A stretch of 64,000 nucleotides of DNA from CAZICM01 sp964537685 (GTDB lineage Bacteria; Myxococcota_A; Polyangia; Polyangiales; Polyangiaceae). Shown here piece after piece: positions 10,101-16,796 of this stretch (position 1 is the first letter of the stretch; every line of letters begins with the position of its first letter). The notes below the pieces were generated by a model. That model saw nothing but the letters and a program-made list of their open reading frames with translations, was not told the DNA's origin and did no database searches. Where the stretch lies: positions 62,001-126,000 of the forward strand of contig CAZICM010000024.1 of NCBI GenBank assembly GCA_964537685.1. The letters are read 5' to 3'. Both the position numbers and the translations under genes were made by a program.

Positions 10101-10983
10101 CTCCCGAAGCGGCCCCGCACCCCGCGCCCGGTTCATTGTTGTAGGTCATATCCAGCCTGCGCTGGAGGGCGCTTCCCGAATAGACTTCGATACTCGCCAG
10201 CCGCTTTAGGTATTTCGAATAAAAGCCATTGGGATTGGTCAATTCATTGTTCTGAACCACGGGCGCGTTCCCGCCCCGGAAACTGATATCCACATCCGGC
10301 CTATCCTCCCAATTGAAGCGGACTTCGTGATGAACCGAAGTATTGCTATGCCGGGTATATTTAATCACGCTCGGGTGATGCTCGCCCGTGGTCTCGTCAT
10401 AGATATAGGTAACGGTATAGAAGTTACCATTGGGATCGCTCACTTGATTCAGCGCATACTCATGAGGAGACGAGCCTCCCGCGGGAATAAACGAGGAATC
10501 CCTTGTGCGTCCATATTCGCGGACCCAGCCATCGGGCGATGTCACCTTCCAAAAGCATTGTGCCTTGCCGTTGAGCACATAGCCGCCCGTACACACCTGC
10601 TGAATCTGATCATAGTGTTCATTGCGCAGCCTATATTCACCGGCGCCCACGCGGATCATCCGCTGGCCCTTATAGAAAAAGGCATCTTGAGTAATCATGC
10701 CATTAGAACTTGACCATTGATAGGTAGGGTTTTCTCCATTGGGTCCGCGGACGCGGCTGATTTTATCCAGCCCGGCCATGGACCAGCCTACGCCCAAGTC
10801 TCCATTGCCTGAGCGTGAGTTGTATTCGAGCGAAAGGCTTGGCTCAACGCCTGCGCGGCCTTTGGGGACAGCGATAGGAATTGAATGGGAGAAGCTGCCA
10901 TCCGCATTGGTGTCGGCCCGGGCGGCGGAGCTGGCACATAGCAAGCTCAAGACGCCCAGCATAACAGAGATAGATGTTCTCAT
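7162..10983 (-). CDS. SpvB/FG-GAP/RHS giant protein, 5' part of a frameshifted gene
   Basis: The start is the ATG at 10983: it gives a clean Sec signal peptide (MRTSISVMLGVLSLLCASSA, cleavage after ARA) and has GGGGAG a few bases upstream. In-frame codons further upstream extend to 11454 but overlap the divergent gene and look spurious. An SpvB-like N-terminal region (FSHSIPIAVPKGRAGVEPSL) follows, then seven FG-GAP/VCBS Ca-binding loops such as DFNGDGREDLG, DVDGDGRQDIVQ, DVNGDGKTDLLN and DVDGDGQSDIVQG, then a TcdB-like middle and early RHS repeats. The frame stops at 7162, and homology resumes at once in another frame, so this and the 4119-7193 piece form one gene of roughly 2290 codons. The intact product would be a secreted or surface shell protein. 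Confidence 0.85.
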   Translation of the reverse strand: MRTSISVMLGVLSLLCASSAARADTNADGSFSHSIPIAVPKGRAGVEPSLSLEYNSRSGNGDLGVGWSMAGLDKISRVRGPNGENPTYQWSSSNGMITQDAFFYKGQRMIRVGAGEYRLRNEHYDQIQQVCTGGYVLNGKAQCFWKVTSPDGWVREYGRTRDSSFIPAGGSSPHEYALNQVSDPNGNFYTVTYIYDETTGEHHPSVIKYTRHSNTSVHHEVRFNWEDRPDVDISFRGGNAPVVQNNELTNPNGFYSKYLKRLASIEVYSGSALQRRLDMTYNNEPGAGCGAASGGRSRLCKVQEFGTDGIAAFPAQTFSYKGTNSSSNFYTALPAQNTLQGIGAQSWITADFNGDGREDLGQVWGNAGTLNMLRYDSTGSGFVTITNLNMSTDIQGSLFYAAMDVNGDQKKDMVMVKKSCSVDCNRVAIITCLSTVSGFGACTEQPPWTLGNVEGYTSGGFRTVDVDGDGRQDIVQLTESGTTTITYVYRSNGAGFEAASSASPLTEKQYPDWFPMDVNGDGKTDLLNIHIEGGGDPYNCDAGDTNLWYVLLSNGANNYKPYYRMTQNGCRAAGHSAFLTGDVNGDGLADLVDLRADASQAETYLSNGYGFRDPTNHSNQVWGGEGSEDLGRMAIYGESRSLMDIDGDKKSDLLRMYAANGNFTVVVHKSRGIYTQADGIFDPAVEQHFPGFDAGHVSAQWMDVDGDGQSDIVQGFLQSGTLHLRIYKANNSTPDLLTRIDNGYGGITEVAYESAVDHCPSPDYCAIVTSFNATNQPHSVPMGWPNVADTSPRQLAVTVRRSPDNGQNFPHETRHTFYDGRKYLSSDWERRGKNLGFRWISSRDFGGGIGGVTNKTWFYQTTPIGSDPPDNSDFKIAGMKWYETSFDGAWQRWDKKEYFYSIGGLTAASSTAGASQETFPRISSVRSEVYNAGTLSGTTVEDRIYYGDNNVPADTGSIGQLKEIQFSSSKDMAGTATPDTRQIFIYRANAQAAPTCPGALISSPVLEEKILNAPNNQLLSHKKTSFQASDCRPVLKQSYLIDEWRWVSQGSMAYTSFGEIATMTDAGGVTTTTQYEQSLLSPFYQSAAISAANALGQTSSSTYDAWGQITMQISPDGLVSYSDYDTLHRPVSSLVNGVLRKSIAYPSWTEEVASVSTDKIGKMRQISLLKDGMGREIKTSVQSDDGSAAKTAYTCTQYDSKGRISAVSNPGYSDCGGGSGKYSRSFYDAQGRLSYQTFDDGRPRIDHIYSGPHLTNNQAIESGRAARGANLYR

Positions 10984-11217
10984 AAGACTCCCCTTGGGAA
11001 GGATGGATGAACCTAAAAAAGGCATGATGAAGGGCTCGCCCGAGCCGCTCGCCGTGCCTGATGGGGTAAGCGCAGCGGGGCGCTCAAAACCACAAGGGAG
11101 TGGAAGATTTTTTTTCGGTTCTTTTTCAAAAGAGGGAGCTAGGTTTTTCTCCAGAAGCGCCTTCTGGAAAATCCCCTTGCATCGGGCAAACGCCTGTGCC
11201 GGCGTCGCGCGCAACCG

Positions 11218-12066
11218 ATGAAGATTCCCTATGCCAAAAGCGATTTCGCCGCCATACGCCGGGAAGGCTATCTCTACGCCGACAAAACGCCTTGCATCCC
11301 CGCCATTGAAGACGCGGACGGAGACTATCTCATCTTCCTGCGCCCGCGGCGCTTTGGCAAATCCACGCTGCTCAGCACCCTCGCCAACTACTACGATATC
11401 GCCAAAGCCAATGAATTTGACGAGATGTTTAGGGGACTGTGGATTCACGCGCATCCAACGCCCAAGAAAAACAAATACCTTATACTGAGGCTTGATTTCT
11501 CGCCCGTGTTATCGGAAGGCACGGTGGACGATATTCGCAAGAGTTTTGCAAGACAGGTGAAAGAAGCCGTCCGCTCGTTCAAGTCACGTTATTCGAAACT
11601 TGTTCCCGAGCTTTTAAAGCTGGAATCGAGAATCGATTCCAACGATGACGACGATGCCGGCGGCCTGTTATCCACGGTGCTGACGATGATCGAGGATGCC
11701 GGCCGGCAAATGTATTTATTGATCGACGAGTACGATCACTTTGGCAACCGGCTGCTTTCCGATGGCCAAGATGAACTCTATCGGCAAATCGCACGGGGCA
11801 CAGGCTTTGTCTGGAGTTTTTATGCAACCTTAAAAGCCTATACCGGCACCAGCACGCTTGCCCGCATGTTTATCACCGGCGTATCGCCGATTATGCTCGA
11901 TGACTTATCGAGCGGATTTAATATTATCACCCACGTTTCGCAGCGCGACGCTTTTAATATGCTTGTAGGTTTTACCCAAGCCGAGACGGATATCGTTTTT
12001 CGTTATACGCATCGGAGAAAATCTATAACTCAACGCTTGTTTTATACTTTTTGCGGGAGCTGCTGA
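11218..12066 (+). pseudogene. AAA-ATPase-like/PD-(D/E)XK protein, N-terminal fragment
   Basis: The N-terminal half of a PF09820-type AAA-ATPase-like protein, of the family that usually carries a C-terminal PDDEXK_9 nuclease. It shows the family's opening YADKTPCI, Walker A FLRPRRFGKST with Lys48, Walker B-like LLIDEYDHFGNRL and the sensor region ARMFITGVSPIMLDDL. After GFTQAE the frame goes astray and ends at 12066. In another frame, DGYRFSLYASEKIYNSTL, the family's DGY-F-x-YN motif, appears at once. About 20 residues normally found between these motifs are missing, so an internal deletion near 11985 with a net frame change is likely, rather than a simple one-base sequencing error. It is transcribed away from the RHS gene. 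Family function is uncertain; these genes are often multicopy and accessory. Confidence 0.8.
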
Positions 12067-12827
12067 TCACGGAACGCTATCCCCGGCAGATGCTCGATCT
12101 GAATGTTCGCACAGACTATGGCCGCATCTACCGTATCGCGATGCTGGCGAGCGCCAAGGAAAGCGATACCCGCGAGCTGTTCCAGCTTGTATCGCTCTTT
12201 TATTATATGGGCATGCTTACCCTCAGCGAAAACGCGGCCCAGCACAGCACACCTGAATTGGTGATTCCAAACCGGGTGATGCGTGAGTTGCAATGGGAAT
12301 ATTTATCATTTGCGATGGCCCAGCACGATCATATCCGCATTGATGCCTCGTTTGTGACGACGGCGCTGACGCGAATGTCGAGCAGCGGGGATATTCAGCC
12401 GCTGCTGGATGTGTTTCACAAGCATGTGATTGCGCGGCTGAGCAATCGGGATCTGATTCAATTCGATGAAAAGACAATGAAGCTGATGCTCTTTGCATAT
12501 TTATCGCAGAGCGACGCATTTTATTTGCTGAGCGAGAAGGAATTTGCCCAAGGTTATTGCGATCTTTTGCTGGCGCTGCGGGGAAACGCTCCGGCGGCGA
12601 AGTATGGCTGGCTGATTGAAGCGAAGTATGTGAAGACGGATGCGCCGGCCGAGGCGATAGAAGAAGCGGTGAAGGAAGGTTTTGAGCAGATAGAGAAGTA
12701 TACATCGGACAAGGATTTGATAGCGATGCTGACCTTGGGGCATTCGCTGAAGGCGGGGGTGCTGGTGTTTGTGGGGCTAAAAGATGTATTCTTTAGGCCG
12801 TGGGAAGAGGTGGTAGCCGCAGGGTAA
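12051..12827 (+). pseudogene. AAA-ATPase-like/PD-(D/E)XK protein, C-terminal fragment
   Basis: The remainder of the gene beginning at 11218, in a different frame. Homology in this frame starts before 12051, at about 11985 with DGYRFS, then YNSTLVLYFLRELL. The C-terminal portion is the PD-(D/E)XK-like domain: FAQGYCDLLLAL supplies the acidic residue, GWLIEAKYVK the ExK motif, then the helix EAIEEAVKEGFEQIEKY and strand AGVLVFVGLKDVFF. The nuclease residues look intact, so the domain could act alone if translated, but no strong ribosome site was seen. The duplicated Rpn-like genes begin about 100 bases downstream. Whether this fragment is expressed is unknown. Confidence 0.75.
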
Positions 12828-12926
12828 GGCTTGGGTACTGTGGGAACGATCAGCGGGCTTGCTAAGGCTGTTGGTGAGCCACAACAAGCGCTTGCATTTG
12901 CCCCGCGGCTGATGCACAGTGCGCGC

Positions 12927-13338
12927 ATGGNNNNNNNNNNNNNNNNNNNNNNNNNNNNNNNNNNNNNNNNNNNNNNNNNNNNNNNNNNNNNNNNNNNNNN
13001 NNNNNNNNNNNNNNNNNNNNNNNNNNNNNNTGATCGACGAGATCCAACAGGTGCGGGAGCTGGCGTCTGCCAAGCTTGCCGAAGGCCGCGAGTCTGGTCT
13101 TGCCGAAGGGCTCAAGACGGGTCTCGCCGAAGGGCGCAAGTCTGGGCTTGCCGAAGGGCTCAAGACGGGTCTCATCGCCGGCAAGATCGCGGCGCTCTTG
13201 ACCATCCTTGCAACACGGGGGATTTCCCTGAGCGAAGAGGCCCGCGCGCGTATCAAGGCATGTGAAGACCCCGAAACGCTGGATCGATGGATCGCCCTCG
13301 CGGTTACGGCGTCGTCTCTCCAGGATGTGATGGCATGA
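12927..13338 (+). CDS. Rpn-like nuclease/transposase-family protein, copy 1 (interrupted by assembly gap)
   Basis: The first member of a tandem pair. The 55 bases up to and just past its ATG (12876-12930) match those preceding copy 2 (13358-13412), and the sequence after the N run matches copy 2 from 14085 onward. The catalytic core is hidden in the gap. The visible C-terminus has IDEIQQVRELASAKLAEG, four LAEGxKxG octads (copy 2 has six) and then the shared tail ending in SSLQDVMA. The 100 N are probably a placeholder, since copy 2 carries roughly 670 bases in the equivalent place. If complete, the product would be about 325-330 residues. The start is taken by equivalence with copy 2. Confidence 0.65.
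12931..13030. other. Assembly gap (100 N)
   Basis: Exactly 100 unknown bases, a usual placeholder length. They fall inside the first of two near-identical tandem genes, so the gap most likely reflects repeat collapse. The true missing length and gene copy number cannot be read here. Confidence 0.98.
13075..13170 (+). repeat. 24-bp coding minisatellite, 4 units (Rpn copy 1)
   Basis: Four in-frame 24-base units encode LAEGRESG, LAEGLKTG, LAEGRKSG and LAEGLKTG. They sit directly after the KLAEG junction and before LIAGKIAALL. Copy 2 has six units. Confidence 0.9.
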
Positions 13339-13408
13339 CTCCTTGCATCACCCGGTGGAGCCACAACAAGCGCTTGCATTTGCCCCGCGGCTGATGCACA
13401 GTGCGCGC

Positions 13409-14440
13409 ATGGCCTTCGCCGACCTGAAAAACGACTTTGTGTTTCGGCGCATTTTCGCGGGGCATCCAGATATTCTTCGAAGCCTTTTGAACGATTTGCT
13501 GGAGCGTTCGGGCGAGCGCACGATCGAGTCGATCGAGTATCTGCCAAGCGAACAACTGCCCTTTGTGGTAGGCGCCAAACTATCCATTCTCGATGTTCGC
13601 TGCAAAGATCGGGCGGGCACCACCTTTGTGGTTGAGATGCAGCTTATTCATGTGCCTGGTTTTATCAATCGCGTGGTTTACAATGCATGCAAAGCCTATG
13701 TAGGCCAGCTTCAGAGCAAAGACAAATACACCAAACTCGCCGATGTCGTGGCCATATCGATATGCGACTTCGAGCTTTGGCCGGATGCGCAGCAAAAGGA
13801 ACAGGGCCTGCCATTGGTGCCGATGTTAAGCCGATGGAACATGCGAGAGCAGAATTCGGGCAATCACGGTCTATTGCAGGTTCAATATGCCTTTTTGGAA
13901 TTGCCCAAACTGCCCGAGCAGCGGCCCGAAAGTCCGGGAGCTTCGCTGTGGGCGTGGCTCTTTGTGCATGCGCCCGAGCTCAATGAGGTGCCCGCCTATA
14001 TCTCGCAAGGTCCTTATCGCACAGCGCTTGAACTGGCGAACAAGGCGACATTCACCCAGGAGGAGATGGAAGCGTATGAGAAAGTGATCGACGAGATCCA
14101 ACAGGTGCGGGAGCTGGCGTCTGCCAAGCTTGCCGAAGGGCTCAAGACGGGTCTCGCCGAGGGGCGCAAGTCTGGGCTTGCCGAGGGGCTCAAGACGGGT
14201 CTCGCCGAGGGGCGCAAGTCTGGGCTTGCCGAGGGGCGCAAGTCTGGCCTTGCCGAGGGGCTCAAGACGGGTCTCATCGCCGGCAAGATCGCGGCGCTCT
14301 TGACCATCCTTGCAACACGGGGGATTTCCCTGAGCGAAGAGGCCCGCGCGCGTATCAAGGCATGTGAAGACCCCGAAACGCTGGATCGATGGATCGCCCT
14401 CGCGGTTACGGCGTCGTCTCTCCAGGATGTGATGATATGA
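13409..14440 (+). CDS. Rpn family recombination-promoting nuclease/putative transposase (PD-(D/E)XK), copy 2
   Basis: A 343-residue member of the Rpn/PDDEXK_2 family, in which E. coli relatives are DNA nucleases that promote RecA-independent recombination. The N-terminus has the family signature DLKNDFVFRRIFAGHPDIL, then LSILDVRCKDRAGTTFVVEMQ, which supplies the D-(x)n-E-x-Q nuclease residues, then FINRVVYNACKAYVGQL and the hydrophobic strand ADVVAISICDFEL. The C-terminal third has six LAEGxKxG octads and a helical tail (ARARIKACEDPETLDRW). The start at 13409 gives MAFADLKND, the usual position; an ATG at 13394 is an alternative. Its TGA overlaps the next gene by ATGA. No terminal inverted repeats were seen, so it is not treated as an insertion sequence. 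Confidence 0.85.
   Translation: MAFADLKNDFVFRRIFAGHPDILRSLLNDLLERSGERTIESIEYLPSEQLPFVVGAKLSILDVRCKDRAGTTFVVEMQLIHVPGFINRVVYNACKAYVGQLQSKDKYTKLADVVAISICDFELWPDAQQKEQGLPLVPMLSRWNMREQNSGNHGLLQVQYAFLELPKLPEQRPESPGASLWAWLFVHAPELNEVPAYISQGPYRTALELANKATFTQEEMEAYEKVIDEIQQVRELASAKLAEGLKTGLAEGRKSGLAEGLKTGLAEGRKSGLAEGRKSGLAEGLKTGLIAGKIAALLTILATRGISLSEEARARIKACEDPETLDRWIALAVTASSLQDVMI
14129..14272 (+). repeat. 24-bp coding minisatellite, 6 units (Rpn copy 2)
   Basis: Six in-frame 24-base units alternate LAEGLKTG and LAEGRKSG, with two consecutive RKSG units at positions 4 and 5. Near-identical bases among units suggest slippage or unequal exchange with copy 1. Confidence 0.92.
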
Positions 14441-14949
14441 CCCAACCATCCAATTCACCCAATCCTTCCACGGTCCCCCCTCCTGGAACCTTCCCTGGTC
14501 CGCCCCCCGGCGATATCAGCCAAGAGGATCGCTTGTTCGCGGCGGCGGCATACGTCTCCTATTTTGTTGGCTTTTGGATTGTTGCCCCCGCGGCCATCTA
14601 TGTACTTCGGCGTGAAAAATCGCGATTCGTCGCGCATCACGCGATCCGCGCCATTCTTGTCCAAGGGCTGTTGGTTCCGGTCGTGGCGCTTGGATTTGTG
14701 TTGAGTTTCTTTGCGGCGCTTCTCGTTGCATCCGTGAGCGAGCAGCATGGGGGCAAGCCTTCCGGTGCAATGGTGGCCCTGTTCGCGTTTTCGGTATGGG
14801 GAGGTTGGCTGATTCCTTTTATGATTCATCTCGCCACAACCATCTTTATGGCGATCGCCGCGTTTCAAGGCCGAATCCAAACGCGTTCGCTTCTCGGCCG
14901 CTTGACGGAAAGAATCTTGGGCGAGGATAAATCCGTGGCGATCCAGTGA
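14437..14949 (+). CDS. DUF4870-like (Tic20-like) membrane protein
   Basis: A 170-residue membrane protein. A Pro-rich N-terminus (TVPPPGTFPGPPPGD) is followed by DRLFAAAAYVSYFVGFWIVAP and LRREKSRFVAHHAIRAILVQ, the arrangement of DUF4870 proteins, in which a conserved F-V-x-x-HA-x-x-A motif separates the first and second membrane helices. Three or four hydrophobic helices are visible: about residues 35-57, 74-103 (two turns' worth) and 117-145. The ATG at 14437 overlaps the Rpn-like gene's TGA, so the two are probably co-translated even though their functions look unrelated. Its role is unknown. Confidence 0.7.
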   Translation: MTQPSNSPNPSTVPPPGTFPGPPPGDISQEDRLFAAAAYVSYFVGFWIVAPAAIYVLRREKSRFVAHHAIRAILVQGLLVPVVALGFVLSFFAALLVASVSEQHGGKPSGAMVALFAFSVWGGWLIPFMIHLATTIFMAIAAFQGRIQTRSLLGRLTERILGEDKSVAIQ

Positions 14950-15664
14950 CGGGTACATGGCTGGGTCGTGATGGAGGAAGTCGTATCCTACCGGTACTCG
15001 GGACGTTGCCGCTTGTAGATTCCGTGTTCAGTCTTGGTGTGTGCAAAGTTCGCCCGCGGGAGCTGCAAAGTTGGCCGCGGTACTTGCGCAGAAGGACCCC
15101 TGCAGCAATGCATAAGGGTCCCTCCAGCGATGCTCAAAGCAATGGTCAGCAACCCAAACGGTGTGCGTAGTTGCATCGAAGGGACCGTCGAGGGAGGGTG
15201 AGGTTGGGTGGAAGGGACATGATTCGGGGTGTGGAGTGGCTTGAGTGGCGCTGGTGAGAAGGGTAGGAGGTGCCTTCAAGCTGCTGAAACGGGCTATAAG
15301 GTTGAGTCGGCGAGCTGGGGAGTTGATAGATATGGGACCTAAAGCCTTGGGGAATAGGACCTCCAGCTCTAGGGAATGGGACCTCCAGGTCGAGCCGCGA
15401 GGACTCAATCCCGCTTAACGATCGATCACGATTAGACCCATGACGCCCGCCATATCCAGATCCTTGGGCAGGGTTAGGGTTTGCACGGGGCTCAAGCCGC
15501 CCGTTGCCGCGTCGTTGTTGATTGGGGTGGGTTTTGCGTGTGCGCAAGAGCAGGTGAAGGCATGGAAACAACGGTTGAGGGCTTGTCGATTTTTTGTTGA
15601 CGGGGAGGATGGGATTGGGTATGCATGGGGCTGCTGGGATCAATGCGAACTGATTGGAGTGAAC
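14950..15664. other. 715-bp stretch without a convincing gene; short direct repeats
   Basis: No open frame here shows recognisable protein features. Small repeats are present: TGCAAAGTT plus a CCGCGG tail at about 15042-15060 and again at 15064-15080; GGAATRGGACCTCCAG at 15351-15366 and 15373-15388, with a weaker third match just upstream; and a six-base stem GGACCC/GGGTCC at 15094-15121. The base composition and repeats would fit a degraded mobile-element end, but no transposase or terminal inverted repeats could be found. It divides the Rpn/DUF4870 pair from the next gene and may hold its promoter. Confidence 0.5.
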
Positions 15665-16189
15665 ATGGGCGTCTGGGATTCTGTAAGAAACACGGTCGAC
15701 AAGGTAACGGGCAACTCGGCAAATGTATCTTTGGAGGCTGATGCGGAGATCGTCCAGCCTGGGCAGACCGTAAATGTCCGTATTGTGATCAAGAACGGCC
15801 TGTCCGTATTACAGGCACGCGCATTGCTCCTGGAGATTGAGGGGATTGAGACGATTTACCTGCCCCGTTATGCAAACTGGGCAAATATTGTCGAGGATGT
15901 GGCCGAAATCGGAATCAAGCGGGGCACCCACCGCGATAGGCCAAAGTCGGCGGCCACACAGCACTCAGATAAGACCTGGACTGCAACGATTACGGTTTCG
16001 CCTGCACTGTCTCTCGCCACCGGCGAGGAGAAGAAGTTTCAGGGTACGTTTCGCTTGCCCACGAATATCCAGCCTACATATGAGGGAAAATATGCCAGGC
16101 ACCTCTGGCGGATGCGTGCACGGCTTGATGTGTTTGGTGCCGATCCGAGTACCCCGTGGTATGGATTCCGTGTGACAAATGCCTCATGA
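15665..16189 (+). CDS. Uncharacterised 174-residue beta-rich protein (possible arrestin-like/Spo0M-like fold)
   Basis: The start ATG at 15665 gives MGVWDSVRNTVDKVTGNSAN. Alternating hydrophobic strands follow, including VSLEADAEIVQPGQTVNVRI, ARALLLEIEGIETIYL and TWTATITVSPALSLATGEEK, and it ends with YEGKYARHLWRMRARLDVFG before the stop. The motif PGQTVNVRIVIKNG followed by paired strands is the way arrestin-like and Spo0M-like proteins begin, so such a fold is possible, but I cannot assign a family with certainty. There is no signal peptide or membrane segment. In-frame sequence upstream to 15440 exists but lacks protein-like character. Function is unknown. Confidence 0.55.
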   Translation: MGVWDSVRNTVDKVTGNSANVSLEADAEIVQPGQTVNVRIVIKNGLSVLQARALLLEIEGIETIYLPRYANWANIVEDVAEIGIKRGTHRDRPKSAATQHSDKTWTATITVSPALSLATGEEKKFQGTFRLPTNIQPTYEGKYARHLWRMRARLDVFGADPSTPWYGFRVTNAS

Positions 16190-16308
16190 GTCGTCGCGGA
16201 CGGGCGCCCGCTGCCCAATAGTGGGGCAGTGGATCATGTGTAAAGCCCCTACTATCAGTGAGCGATCATCACAGTTTGGATGGGACGATCGAGCGAGGAG
16301 GTGTTTTG

Positions 16309-16563
16309 ATGTCCGATGACAAGAAGAATAGAACAGGTTTTGGCTATGGCTGCTTTGAGCACGCCATTGGTGGTGGCCTTATTGGACTCGTCGCGTGGAT
16401 AGTCGTGGCGGCTGGACCCAATATCGAAAAGATCGCCAAGACTTGGACCATCTTGCGCGTTTGGGATGCGGCCGGTGCTTGGATTGCGACTGGTGTCTTG
16501 GCAGGTGTGGCATTCTTCGTGATAATGTGGTTCGACTTTTTTGGGGTAAAGCATAAAGAGTAG
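16309..16563 (+). CDS. Small two-helix membrane protein
   Basis: An 84-residue protein with two hydrophobic helices, about residues 19-34 (IGGGLIGLVAWIVVAA) and 56-73 (GVLAGVAFFVIMWFDFF), joined by a short soluble loop, with charged ends (MSDDKKNR and KHKE). The start at 16309 is preceded by GAGGAGG seven bases upstream, the strongest ribosome-binding site nearby; a GTG at 16258 in the same frame is less likely. No family was recognised. A small two-helix membrane protein beside nuclease and STAND genes could be an effector, but that is speculation. Confidence 0.55.
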   Translation: MSDDKKNRTGFGYGCFEHAIGGGLIGLVAWIVVAAGPNIEKIAKTWTILRVWDAAGAWIATGVLAGVAFFVIMWFDFFGVKHKE

Positions 16564-16796
16564 GGGGTATGCTTTCCTCTTTGCTGATTCAACCGGATTG
16601 ACCCCTATTGCCGATGGGGGAAAGCGCGTCACGGGGTGAGTCCTTCTGCAACAGTCTCAAAACGGATACAATCGTGATCTAAAGCTGGTCACTCAAAAGC
16701 ATCCAAAGACCGACCGACCTTCTCTCCCAGGCCCCAACGGCCAAACTATTGGTCCAGTCTAGGTGGGTGAGTGAGGAGTATGACTGAGGGGTAGGT

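Noticed and set aside
11000..11454. An N-terminal extension of the RHS gene up to 11454
   Set aside because: It overlaps the divergent ATPase gene; the ATG at 10983 has a ribosome site and an immediate signal peptide.
13075..14272. CRISPR or attachment-site repeats
   Set aside because: The 24-base units are contiguous, in frame and encode LAEGxKxG; there are no spacers.
14950..15664. Insertion-sequence remnant or structured RNA
   Set aside because: Only short direct repeats and one weak six-base stem are seen; no transposase, terminal inverted repeats or known RNA motif.
16580..16640. Intrinsic terminator after the small membrane protein gene
   Set aside because: The CCCC/GGGG pairing is too short and has no following T run.
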